Assembly (NCBI RefSeq): GCF_003672135.1
Contig: NC_039511.1
Span: 3,250,464-3,314,463, forward strand
Source: Ooceraea biroi
Taxonomy: Eukaryota; Arthropoda; Insecta; Hymenoptera; Formicidae
Direction of reading: 5' to 3'
Length of the DNA stretch: 64,000 bases
Shown piece after piece: positions 25,791 to 37,490 of the stretch. The translations under genes and the position numbers were made by a program. Each line of letters opens with the position of its first letter. Position 1 is the stretch's first letter. Below the pieces are notes generated by a model. The model was not told where the DNA came from, ran no database searches, and saw only the letters and a program-made list of their open reading frames with translations.

Positions 25791-27091
25791 TATTGGGTTG
25801 GCCAAAAAGTAATTGCGTTTTTTCCAATAGATGGACATACATATCTTGAAATGTAACTAACTTCATTCTAAACCGCAAATTCATTATGTAGGTTAACAAC
25901 TCACAGTTCAAGCTTGTTTTACAAAAAGAAAGTACACCATTTCGTTAACAATTGTTTGTTTGCCGTCGATTTCAAAATGGAAAATCAAAAAGAACATTTT
26001 CGTCATAGTTTGTTTTATTACTTCCGAAAAGGGAAAAATGCTGTGCAAGCTCATAAAAAATTATGTCATGTATATGGCGAAGATGCTTTAAAACTGCGGC
26101 AGTGTCAAAATTGGTTTACTAAATTTCGATCTGGAGATTTTAATGTGAAAGATGCACCACGCTCAGGAAGGCCAATCGAAATTGATGATGACAAAATAAA
26201 GGCACTGATCGATTCCAATCGGCGTTTAACGACACGAGAGATTGCTGAGAATCTTAACATATCGAAATCGAGTGTTGAAAACCATTTAAAACGACTTGGA
26301 TACATTAGTAAGCTCGATATTTGGGTACCACATGAGCTCAAAGAAATTCATCTCACTAAGCGTATTGACATCTGCGATTCTCTTTTGAAACGTGAGGAAA
26401 ATGATCCATTTTTGAAACGTATGATAACAGGCGACGAAAAATGGATCGTCTACAACAACGTCAAACGAAAAAGATCGTGAAGCAAGCGTGATGAACCTGC
26501 TCAAACACTTGAAAAGCAGATATTCACCAAAGAGAGATTATGCTGTCAGTCTGGTGGGACTTTAAAGGTATTGTGTATTTTGAGCTGCTTGCAAGGAATC
26601 AAACCATTAATTCGGACGTATACTGTCGTCAACTGGATAAATTAAATGATGCCATCAAACAGAAACGTCGAGAATTGGTGAATCGCAAAGGTGTTGTGTT
26701 TCACCATGATAACGCTAGACCACGTACAAGTTTGGTCACTCGTGAAAAATTGTTGCAGCTTGGATGGGATGTGTTACCATGATGTTACCACATCCACCAT
26801 ATTCGCCAGACCTGGCACCATCAGATTACCATTTGTTTCGTTCTTTGCAAAACGCCTTGAATGGTAAAACCTTTACTGCTGATGAGGATATCAAATCGTT
26901 CTTAGAATTGTTTTTTGCTGAAAAAGATAAGAACTTTTTTGAGCGCGGAATCTTGAAGTTGCCTGAAAAATGGCAAAAGATAATCAAACAAAATGGACAA
27001 TATATTGTTTAATAAAGTTTTTGTTTCCCATGAAAACTTCGCCTTTTATTTATATAAAAAAAAACGCAATTACTTTTTGGCCAACCCAATA
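25791..27091 (+). mobile_element. mariner element with TTGGGTTGGCC termini
   Basis: Inverted terminal repeats of about 30 bp, beginning TTGGGTTGGCCAAAAAGTAA, start at 25793 and end at 27089. TA duplications are at 25791-25792 and 27090-27091. The body is 1297 bp. Termini and protein resemble the cecropia/mellifera group of mariners. Confidence 0.95.
25977..27012 (+). pseudogene. mariner transposase pseudogene (DD34D), one stop and two frameshifts
   Basis: The protein starts MENQKEHFRHSLFYYF at 25977 and retains the N-terminal helix-turn-helix region, the WVPHEL linker, and the first catalytic Asp at residue 153 (TGDEKW). Codon 168 (26478-26480) is TGA in place of the usual Trp after KRKRS. 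A frameshift lies between there and 26540, where the frame resumes with LSVWWDFKGI. A second break at about 26778 coincides with a near-duplication of GATGTTACCA. After it the frame continues through PPYSPDLAPSDYHLF to the stop at 27010-27012. The second and third Asp residues (HDNARPR and PSDYH) keep the 34-residue spacing. The copy cannot encode active enzyme. Confidence 0.93.
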
Positions 27092-27992
27092 CTTGCAATC
27101 GCCTTTCTGCCCCAAAGGACGTCAACGTTGGTTTGCCCATTGTTTGACATAAAAGAAAATTTAACAACCAAAGTTTTCTTGCAAACGTCCTGCATTACGA
27201 CTCCCACCCACAATAGCGACGACTTTCAGACTAAAATTAATGCTTTCGATCCCGCGAACGGCTTAACCGGTTCACCTGACCCGCGTCGTGATGCCGTCTT
27301 AAATGCAATGACCCACGTGTGCGTAGACACCATCGTTAGGACATCACAAAGCGACGGCGGACAAGAACTCTCTCCAACACGACTATAGGGAACCACGAGT
27401 TGGAAACGGCGGCGGAATTTCCCGAGTAGAAATTTTGCGCCTACTTTAATGCTTTTAGCAGTCGTACGAACCTACTTTTAGGAAAATAGAGCCTAGAACT
27501 CTTACATTGAAACTCAAACTCCTACGAACAGATGTTAAGATGCTATTTTGACCCTGCAACATTCGGCTATAATCTTGATCGTAACCTGCTTTGACGCTCT
27601 AGCGGCAAAAAAGGAAATTTCGGACATATTTTAGTGTTAAAGTAGTAAAATAGACGCCGAATAACGCCTCGAATGAAGAATTCGAGGTTCAATGTAGAAC
27701 TAAAATTTCGACTCGGGTTGCTACGTACATCACACCGTTCCGCGTATTTCGGTTTCACTCCATGTTACATATTCGCTTTGATCACACGCTCGCACGACCC
27801 GAATCATGGCTATTGTTATTATGGGAAAACGTTTCAGCTTTCGCCGATCCGTGTGTTGTAAGCGATCACTCGGGTAAACGGCTGCAGAAATTTAGTCAGT
27901 ATTCGATGCCATCACGTTATTTCGTCAGCATAATGCGTGTGACATTCCGGAGATTTTATACGGAGAGAATTATTTCTCATTAAAAACGCTCT

Positions 27993-28021
27993 CGCGCGCG
28001 CGCGGGTGTGTGTGTGTGTGT
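27993..28021 (+). repeat. Compound (CG)n(GT)n microsatellite
   Basis: About six CG dinucleotides pass directly into about eight GT dinucleotides. Alternating purine-pyrimidine DNA of this kind can adopt the Z form. Confidence 0.95.
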
Positions 28022-31000
28022 CATAGCTAATAGCGGTAAAAGCCTCAAAGAGTGCCATTCATGAGAACGTACATGAAGTGTAAAATGCAGAAACATCTGT
28101 GCTCCTTTTACAAACAGAAAGTTATTAAAAAAGTGTACCTTTTGTAATCTGTCTCTTGTCATTGTAATTACACGGGTTTTTGACATTAACCGTTTAATTA
28201 TGTCTTTAATTATATCAATTGTCACATTTTAATACTTCATAATTTCGTAATTTAGAATTATTTCTTTATAGAAGAAGAAAGAATATTATCAAGCCAATTT
28301 TGTTTTGACCGCGATGGAAGAAAAAAGCAACACGCAGGTGAAGAGAAAAGAACACCTGCTCATTACAGACAGAGAGCTATGCATACATGTATTGATCTCT
28401 TTTCCTCGCCGATATGGCGAGGGTTGCTTGGAAAGATACGGACAATAAGTATGCTCACGCTGCGAGCAGATGATTGACATCAAACACTGTCGAAAATAGC
28501 CCCAAAGTTGTTCACCCTTCGTGATCGCCACTTGCCAAACGCCCTCATGAGAATGTAAGAGGCACGATCATGATCAATTTACGTTACGAGCCTCCTAGCA
28601 CAACACGCAGCTGCACGAGCTACAACGCGCACGCACGTATCACAAAATATGTAAAAATTAGAGTCATTATAAAAACACAAAATGTTGAAAAGACAATAGT
28701 TGCATAAACTGCATATGCCTCGAGATAAACTTTTGCTTTGAAAACGTATACGACACCGCGACGTAAGAAATTAAGGAGATTACGCATTTTTATCGCGCGT
28801 AAATTCCAAAATCTAATCACGAGTTATTGGTGCCGTCGTACGCGATTTATACGGCCGCCATAATCTGGCGAGTTTTATGTCGCGGGCCGCACGCGTCGTC
28901 GTGAATTCCGTAACGCAAACGCAATAGCTCACTTATCGCGCACCACCTCGCAGCGCATCGCGTAAAGGTGAGACGACGTAATGCCACGCACGCTCATCGA
29001 CGACGTGGGAACCGCGCGTCATCCCAGACGCAAACGCGAGCTAATTACACGGCGGGTTAAGTGCTGGAGAGCAGAGGAGGTGAAGGGCAAAGGGAAAGGA
29101 AGACATGCTTGCTGGGGGAGGCGAGAGATGACGGATCGTCGTAAGGCGGGCGCCGGCCGTCACGTTGCTCTCGCTCTTGCTCTTGCTCGCGTATGACGCG
29201 CGATCGATGAGCTCATCGACGCAGAAACCGACGAAGAAGTCGCTCTTATTGATGTCCAATGCGTTTCAGAAACGCAACGTGTTTCTCGTTCTATGTAAAA
29301 ATTTATGTAGCTGCGATCATCGGCAGCCTTGACATTCCGCGGGTGAGTCGTGGCTGTTGCGGAGTGACGAGAGTCCTCCTTCAATGAGCGGATCATACGA
29401 CGATGACGGCGGCGGTGGCTCGTGGCTTGTTAAGTCACGAGGCGTACCGAGTTTGACCTCGAGCGAAATTAGGATAGGTCGAGAGGTGACCCGCTACGAC
29501 CGAAAATTCGTGAACAACTTCTGACTGTTACGTAGTAGCTGCCATTAGCAGTATTACGAAGGTCCTACGACGCCCAAGTTCTCCTCGTGTGCTTAATAGC
29601 GTCTGCTAATGAACGTGTTTGTCACTCCGATGCGATCGGCTTTTTCGCGGTGATACAAAAGTATTTTCGCCATCGTGACTTGTGTCGTGTATGAGTTACA
29701 TTGTTCGCTTTTCTCGCAATCTGTGTTCTTGTCACTAAGCGAGAACAATTTTGTTAACGATTTAGTCTTCTTCGTCTGATTCAACAAAAACTGTTCTCGT
29801 CGTTCTTCTCTCGCCTCGCTACGTGAATCGAATTGATAGCCTACCAGCACGTGAAACACGTGTCATACCACGGAAACTTCACAGCTACTTTTTTCAATCC
29901 AACGCCAGACGGCTTTCAATCTCGGTCGTAAACTTCTTTCTGTATTTCGTGCACTTTTCTGGATAAAATATTATTTGTGTTCTGTGTACGGTTGCACGCG
30001 CGCGGCAACTTTCTTGACGTACAAGTCTGCAACACAAGTGTTGCAACACAACAGAATACAGACACGACTATAATAAGACACAGAGAACAATTCTAAAAAT
30101 TATTTTAACGTTATTTTCATTATGCTGTTTTTAATCATTTCAGAATAAGACTCAATTTAATTTAATTAAAATTATCCTCGCAATGGTTTTTAATTATTTG
30201 TATAGAAAAATTCAATCAAATGTTGCATCTCATGCACACGTAATATAACGTAATAATATAACGTAAATATTCTTGTGTAACTATCGACAGATTAAATAAA
30301 ACCGCAAGTGGCTTGAAAAATATGCGATCGCGAATCTCGCTTAGGCGAGATCTTTCCGCATGGCAAAGCTCGTGTGCTATGCACACGTGCGAAATTAGAC
30401 GATGAATCTTCTATGAGTCACGTTTTGTTCGTGCCAGAGCGATGCTGTACCACGCGAGCGCCAGTGTTACATAAAGAAGCGCCTTTAGTGCAACTTGGAG
30501 GAAGAGAAAAAATGTACATGACTGAATAATTAATTAACGAAGAAAACACGTTTATCCGAGATTCAGCAACCTTGAACCAGCCGATTCTTTCTACGATAAC
30601 AAACTGTCGAAAATATTTCAAAACTGCTTCTAAAGACCTTCATTTATATAAGAAATTTTTTTATGTAACGGTATTACTCTGCAAGGTAATAAATAAGATA
30701 TTATCTTAGACAGCATTCTCTTTCTCTTTTTCTCTACTATGAAAATGTTCACGATATTTTCTTTTTTCTTATGTAAATCTTTTTTCAATCCGTTATTAAT
30801 AAAGATGTAGATTAACAATACGGGATCCTATTACAAAAAAGATAAAAAAGGTAAAAATCAATTAACTGAAGAGTTTTTTTCTGGAGACCGGTAAGGAATT
30901 AATAAAATAAATGTTTCACACAAAATATGTAGAGCTAGAAACGAAATAAGGCACGAGATAGTTCTTATTTCAGTGAAATAATTAACTAGACATATTACCA

Positions 31001-31553
31001 GTCGTACTTAGTTCATGGATTAAACAAGAAAGTTCATTTCTTGCCCGTAGCTTTGCTCGAGGGAAATTACAGGTCAAAGCTGTAAGAAAATCCGTATTTT
31101 TATGTCATATCGGATATACTTTGTTTAGACGAGTCTTATTACCAAGCATTACCAAGCAAGTGGAGGATGTTTGATAAAGTTATGTAAAGTTTATTATCTG
31201 AATAAGTGAATTGAGGGATTATACATTGCCCGCGCAAGCTAAGAGGATATATAAAATGGAATTTCTAATTCTAATTAAGTAACAAGCGATCAGTTAATCC
31301 ATCAAATAAGAAGAAGAGCAAAGCTATTCTTATTTTATAAGTATAGCTCGCAAAAACAACTGCGTGCTTAATCTATAAATCTCCATGTGATGTTACTGCG
31401 TAAATATATTTACATAAGGCTATCGTGCACGTATGCAAGTACATTTGTTACAACTGAAGAAGCACCTGAAAGACTAGAAATAATAATTTAAAAGCAAGTT
31501 AAATATATTTTAATTTAAATTTCAGCACAACGCGCTCATAAGAATTAATGGGA

Positions 31554-31572
31554 AGAGAGAGAGAGAGAGAGA
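31554..31572 (+). repeat. (AG)n microsatellite
   Basis: This is an uninterrupted run of AG dinucleotides. Confidence 0.95.
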
Positions 31573-33152
31573 TTGCGGCTGTCTATACAAGATCTGCAAG
31601 ATGCATGACGTCGGATTGCCAAACTCGGCATCTCTGATTATCATCAGGGAACTCTTCGCCACCGCCACAAGTTCCGTTGTTCTTATCCAAGCCGGTCAGC
31701 CAGTCGTCGACCGACCAAGAGTGGCTCTCCACTCAATGAATGATTTCCGCGCGACGTTGCCACACTACGTCTGCATTCTGCACCCATTACTGCTGTGCTG
31801 TCGCGCCTTTTTCTCCCATTCGCTCGGGCAGGCGATCGCACGCGTTGCGTAACGCATCTGACATATTTATTGTTTCGCAGCGTACTACACGTGTGTAATG
31901 AAACGGTCTTACGTTGCACTGAACTTAACGACCGGCTTCATCAATGTCGAGGAAATCCAACTTGTTCCCGGTCATTTTCTAAGCTCTATCGATTATTGCA
32001 CGGAAAGGAGGAATTAGCCTCTGAACCGGCGTTGAAAGAACAAAATTCAGCAATCGTCGATAAACGCGCACGCTTTCGGCGCGTGCAACGTGAAATCCAT
32101 TTTGTAACACGCTCGCGAGTAAGCAGCATTTTTCTTGGAGTCGATTCTCTTCTGCGTAGCTACGAGCGCGTGTACGAGAGTATATGGGAATGATTGATCA
32201 CCAACACGCTGCGGTGTGCGCACGTGATTCAAGCTGCAACGCAGTATACGTTAGGCGCGGCCGCGCCATGATATTCCGTCGCGACGCATGCAGGCGACGC
32301 GCCCCGAGGAAATTCTTGATGGAGAAGCAAAAAAGGTGAAAGGGCCTAGGCGCGTGCCTGTCGTGCCGGAAGGAGCCGCTCGTGATAGAAATCCGATTGA
32401 ACGACGAGATAAATGGGACGGAATCTCGAGAGCTTGCGAAAGATTCTGACAATGAGTTACAATAGAGGGAATTTTACAGCGAGTGGAGAAGATGCTGGAA
32501 CACGTAAGCCGAAAAGTCTGCGTCGCGATTTTTAATATTTCAATTTACCTCAATTTATGATAAATGCGTAATTCTTGAAGCGAGAGCGAGAGAGAGGAGG
32601 ATGGAAAAGGATTGTTTATGCAACATTTTTTGAGTAGACATAACTATCCTAAATAATATTCTTTTTAACATTCTTTGTTAAATTTTATCATTATTTTTGC
32701 TAACGTACCTTTACGAGAAATGCATAGCGACAACTATAAAATATCGAAAGCTGAAAGTGTCGTTACTTCATTCCGTCACCTTCCGTTCCCTAAGATGCAA
32801 TTGTACACATTTTGTAACGTTCCGTGGCTGATTGATAATCGTAACTGAGCGATTAATCATATACCGACACATGAAACTTTATCTCCGTTATATCAATTAA
32901 TTATCTCACCTAATGGACGTGGCAAATATTGATCTCGAAACCGCGCGATAATATTTGATCTGTCAGTTCCGGTCGAAAAAGATCACACGCGTTTCTTATC
33001 GGATTGTAGTAATACCACCGCGTAAGAGGTTCATATTACGGATTGAGATATTGAAAGAGAATCGTCAGAGATTTTATTGCGGTTAGCTTCCTGCGCAAAC
33101 GTAGAATCGAGAGACGAATAACGTTGATGATTATGGTACAAACTGGAACTAA

Positions 33153-34442
33153 TATTGGGTCATTAAGTATGAAACTTTACAAATGTAAAAGCGCCATCTT
33201 TAACATTTGTTATCTCAAATTTGGCGCCAGACGTCAGTATCAGGTTAGGTTAGTGTGATAGATGTATGTTCGCTCTTCAAATGTCATATTTGTTTGTTCA
33301 AATATCTTCATTAGTTTTATTGGTGGATTCTTTTTTATAGAACTATAGAAAAGTCCAAAATTCGTGTGATTTATGAATATGAGTTCCGCCGTGGAACCAC
33401 AGTGTCGGAGACAGCTCGTAATATCAACGCTGTATTTGGTGAAGGTTCAACTACTAAAGCAACGGTGGGCAATTGGTTCAAAAACTTGAGAGATGGAGAT
33501 TTCAGCCTCGCTAATGAGCCACGTGGAAGACCAAAGACGAAGGTGGATAATGATCACTTGAGAGCCGTAGTAGAGTCCGATCCATCTCAAAGTACACGTG
33601 AATTGGCATCGATATTCAATGTTTCCATACCCACCATATTGGTTCATTTAGCTGCAATTGGTAAGATAAAGAAGTTGGACAAATGGGTCCCGCACGAATT
33701 GACCGATGCGCAGCAGGCGCAACGTCTAGAGGCTTCCCTTTCTTTGCTTTCCCGTCACAAAAATGGATCTTTTTTTAATCGAATTGTGACCTGCGATGAA
33801 AAGTGGATACTCTACGACAATCGTAAACGCTCACATCAGTGGTTGAACGCTGATGAACCACCGAGACATCACGCGAAACCCAACATTACACAGAAGAAGC
33901 TTATGGTGACTGTTTGGTGGTCCAGGTCAGGTGTTATCTACTACAACTTTATGAAACCTGGTACATCGATAACGGCTGAAGTATATTGCAAGCAACTGGA
34001 CGAAATGATGCAACAACTTGCTATTAAACAACCGAAATTGGTCAATCGGTCAATGCCAATGCTGTTGCATGATAATGCTCGACCGCACACTGCACGACTG
34101 ACCGTGGCAAAGCTACGGGAGTTGGAATTGGAAACTCTCCGTCATCCACCATATTCACCAGATCTATCACCTACCGACTATCACTTCTTCCGGAATTTGG
34201 ACAACTTGTTGGTGGGAAAATTGTTCAATTCTCAACAGGCAGTCGAAACAGCCTTCCGCGACTTCATCGATTCCCGTACTCCTGGCTTCTATAGTAGAGG
34301 CATAGACCAACTACCACTAAAATGGCAGAAGTGTGTAGATAACATGGGCGCATACTTCGATTGAAAATAAATCATGTCCATGTGCCAAAAAATGCAAAAG
34401 TTTATGTTCTATTTGTAAAGTTTCATACTTAATGACCCAATA
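33153..34442 (+). mobile_element. mariner element with TTGGGTCATTAAGTATG termini
   Basis: Perfect inverted terminal repeats of about 29 bp, beginning TTGGGTCATTAAGTATGAAA, start at 33155 and end at 34440. TA duplications are at 33153-33154 and 34441-34442. The body is 1286 bp. Perfect termini and a full reading frame make this the best-preserved mobile element in the window. Confidence 0.96.
33345..34364 (+). CDS. mariner transposase (DD34D), full frame but start codon apparently lost
   Basis: The frame is uninterrupted for 339 codons to the stop at 34362-34364. Homologous position 1 is ATA (33345-33347) followed by EKSKIRV, where mariners normally have an ATG. The first non-ATG alternative is GTG at 33366. 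The first in-frame ATG lies far downstream, at about residue 187, so translation from this copy is doubtful. Counting from the ATA: a helix-turn-helix region fills the first 100 or so residues, WVPHEL is at 114-119, and the catalytic triad is D151 (TCDEKW, with Cys in place of the usual Gly), D243 (HDNARPH) and D278 (SPTDYHFF), giving DD34D. Length and motifs match active mariners. It would move the surrounding element by cut and paste at TA sites. Confidence 0.9.
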   Translation: MEKSKIRVIYEYEFRRGTTVSETARNINAVFGEGSTTKATVGNWFKNLRDGDFSLANEPRGRPKTKVDNDHLRAVVESDPSQSTRELASIFNVSIPTILVHLAAIGKIKKLDKWVPHELTDAQQAQRLEASLSLLSRHKNGSFFNRIVTCDEKWILYDNRKRSHQWLNADEPPRHHAKPNITQKKLMVTVWWSRSGVIYYNFMKPGTSITAEVYCKQLDEMMQQLAIKQPKLVNRSMPMLLHDNARPHTARLTVAKLRELELETLRHPPYSPDLSPTDYHFFRNLDNLLVGKLFNSQQAVETAFRDFIDSRTPGFYSRGIDQLPLKWQKCVDNMGAYFD

Positions 34443-36496
34443 TTAATAGAATAACGAAAACGTTAAAGAATATATTTTCCACGTACGATATTTTCTGCAG
34501 CCACTTCTGGAACTCGATGTTTCATAGCGTAATAAATTCCGCTCGTTGCATAAGTTGCAAATGATGCTTGTGGAAGAATGTTCACACACTAAATTTTTTA
34601 CTAAAATTACACGTTATTTCCACACCAGAGTTATCCACATCCTCTCTTCCGCTATCCCGCGATTTCCCGCGTTTCCCAAAGGGCTACGAATAAAATGCCA
34701 TTTCCATGAGACAATAAACATCCGTGCACCCGCGTATACGAGGAAGACGAGAGAGTAGAATACCAGACTACCGGCGCCACGCCGTACCGCCTCTCTTTGT
34801 CCCTTTTTTTCGCACAACCGACCGACGACCTCGGTAGATACCGATCGCGATAACGAGGCGAGAGTCCGGATAGGGAACCTCGAAGATGGAAGAACGCGGC
34901 AGAAAATCCTAGAGTAATACAGGATGTTCGAAGAGAAACCGTCCCAGTCGCAAGACCGATACTATCGTTTCTCGCGGTGTTGATCTTTTCTCCCGGCACA
35001 CCGTGTAGGTGGTCGACGTACCGCTCGCACGCACGCACGTACGTACGCACGCACGCCACGCCGGCCACGCACGCGGGGTTTGTTTACAAGTGCCGCTCGC
35101 ACTCGCTACCGGAGTTCCTTGACTCCGAATCGGAGTGAGACGGCAAGGCGGGTTTCCACCTCCGCCGTTTCTCCCTTCGCCGTCCTTGCCGGACCGTCGT
35201 CCCCGCTCTACCACCTTATCGTCCACCTTTCAACGATATCCTGCGCCGTGTCGATTACCTCGATTCACCAGCGTCGTCGTCGCCAATCGCGCCGACCAGG
35301 AGGCGACTGGAACCACGCTCGCGCGTGCTGACTCGTATTCAAATCGCTCGTAAATCATGCGGTCGTCGACGACGGAAACGAATCGCCGGTAATTATCGTT
35401 CGAATAATCGAAACGCGCTAGCCGGCGTGGCTAGTTCATTGTCACCTGTTAGCCCTTTCGACACTGCAAACGTTCTTTCCTTCTTTCTCTCTCTCTATCC
35501 GCATCGGAACGCGGATATGGAGTGTTTACGTTGCAGGCATCTCGTTAGTTTATTTGGATGCAATTAGCGCGACGATCGAAAGCGATGAGGTGCACGCTGG
35601 CGTGGAAATCGATCTGAAGCGGTCGAGTTCGCTTTGAAGTTTATTGAAAAGCATGAGCGTTTCACGGCTGGCGGAGGTGAAGTTTCACTAACTTCGAGAC
35701 TGAACGTGTTTTATGGATGAAATTGCACTTACAAAAATTGAAACGTAATGAAAACGTGATATATTGTACAATTATATTTTCACTCTATTCAATAATGTTT
35801 AAAAATATATCGAGACATGTATATATTTGTTCGTTATAAAAAATATAATAGAACGCGCCGATATGCACTCTGATGTTATAATTATTTCCAATATCACTGC
35901 AACAGGGCAGAATAGAACGCGACAGACATGACGCTGCCGTAGATAAACGAGACAATCCAGGCTGCATGGTAGAACACCAGAGAACCGGATCGATCGAGAA
36001 GAATACCTTGTCCAATCGGATTGTCCGTGTTCAATCCATCCAGATGGATATACGAAGCCAACCAACACAGTAGAAACGTCCTCGTTTCAACGCATAACTA
36101 CGCTAATATCTCTCTGGATCGCGCTATCCGTTCTATCGTGACTGGTTCCACGTAGGAAAATCGCTATTAAATCTCGTGATAGCATCTCGTTTAATGATAG
36201 CCGCACGAGATTATATCCCGGCATTTTTCCAAGATCATTAAATTCCTCTCGTCTGAACACGCTTCGGAATGACCGTCTAAATGTGACTTAACGGTAACGG
36301 TCACGATGCGTTAATAAGTTCGATCATTCATTCGATGTCAAACATTAATTGCCACGCGATTCCGCGTTCTCTCGTATTATTAATTGATCCACGTGTGTCC
36401 ACACGACACGGACGACACACACGCGATTTCGTCATTACGCAAACACGGCCTGGTCGCCTCTCGATCTCGTTTCTTCATCATCAAACACTGACTCAC
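34443..36496. other. Non-coding DNA with a CpG-rich island at 34.74-35.42 kb
   Basis: The island includes a CGCACG/CGTACG simple-sequence run at 35025-35060 and gives frames rich in Arg, Ser and Thr on both strands, without motifs. It may be a transcription start region or 5' UTR. The part from 35.42 to 36.5 kb has no supportable gene. Confidence 0.35.
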
Positions 36497-36830
36497 CTAT
36501 CACCGTGTTCGCCGCTACTTCCTTGGCGGCGGCTGCGGCCGCTGTCGGTCCATGCGCCAGGAAGTCGCTCAACGACAGGGACGACGCGATAATCTGCCGC
36601 TTCTCCTCGAAGTTGAGATAATCCAGACTGTTGCTGCGCTGCGGCGCCGTCACGATCGTCACCGTTTTCGTCGTCGAGTGGTGGTGATGATGTTGGTGCT
36701 GCTGCTGTTGATGGTGGTGGTGCAGGTTACCCTCTACGGCGAGGCTGCCACCCTTGTCGTTGCCGGCATTGTCAGTGGCGCCCGGACTGGCCGCTGGCAC
36801 CAGGTAGACGCCGCTCACGCGTATGGACAT
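36497..36830 (-). CDS. First coding exon of a host gene (His/Gln-rich; product unknown)
   Basis: ATG at 36830-36828 opens a frame of 111 codons plus one base. It ends at the consensus donor G|GTGAGTCAG (intron from 36496 downward), so this exon is followed by an intron in phase 1. Codons are almost all G/C-ending, which marks it as real coding DNA. The protein starts MSIRVSGVYLVPAASPG. A His/Gln run (HHHHQQQQHQHHHHH) occupies about residues 36-50. A compact, probably conserved block SLDYLNFEEKRQIIASSLSL follows at about 68-87, then SDFLAHGP and an Ala run. The block looks like a short linear motif, but I cannot name its family. No signal peptide or membrane segment is visible. The open frame continues upstream without an ATG and is probably 5' UTR. 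The next exon is not seen, so the intron is long and may extend past the left edge. Confidence 0.78.
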
Positions 36831-37490
36831 CGCGCTGGATGACGGTCGGCGATGATGATCCTTGCAGCGTCCCCGTCTCTTGCGGCGCCACGGACTGAGG
36901 ATCGCTACGAGGGCCGGCAACGGAGCTACCGGGTGGACCCTATCGACGCGGCGCGCATCCCGGTGTGTACCTGCTCCAGGAGTTGGCGGCAGCGGCTCGC
37001 GTCGTCGTTCGCTACTTCTCGTTCGCGGCTCCACGGCTCGACGGTGAGATTCGCCGGGCACCCACGTGCTCGATTCCACGCGACGACGACGTGCTCCTCG
37101 CTCGTCGCGTACAGACGACGAGCTATCGAGAGTTATCGATCACACCCGGGCGGGCGCGCATTTGATCGTCGTGCGTGCGACGGGTCACGCACGCAGCCGG
37201 AGACACGCACTCGTTCCGGGGTATTCCCAGCCTCGCTTGTAGGTTCGTGCGTCGTGCGTATAGTGACGATTTTCGAGCGTCGGTTTAATAAGCGCCCGTG
37301 CGCTTATTACGTCGATCGAATGACGCTCCCGGCAGTTATCGGCAGACTGATTACTCGCGACAGTCGCACGCTGATGGGTCCAATTATCTTGCACGTTCCA
37401 GACAGAGGTTCCGTCGTGGCGTGGACAGCGGCGTTGTTAGTTTATCGGGACTATGGCACTGAGCGCTTTGACCGAGGTTTTTAAGGTAGA
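36831..37490 (-). promoter_or_regulatory. CpG-rich leader and possible promoter of the 36.8 kb exon
   Basis: G+C- and CpG-rich sequence lies directly upstream of the ATG on the minus strand. Open frames occur on both strands (36852-37484 plus, and upstream of 36830 minus), as expected from composition alone. No clear 3' splice site was found just upstream of the ATG, so this may be a 5' UTR with the start site nearby. No TATA box or initiator could be assigned. Confidence 0.35.

Larger units (their letters stand above)
27092..33152. other. Non-coding stretch between two mariner elements
   Basis: No supported gene was found. Microsatellites occur at 27993-28021 and 31554-31572. A moderately G+C- and CpG-rich part at 28.85-29.45 kb gives short overlapping frames on both strands. 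The 30-31.5 kb part is A+T-rich with no open frame of interest. Frames near 31.6-32.4 kb are overlapping and unremarkable. Confidence 0.45.
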
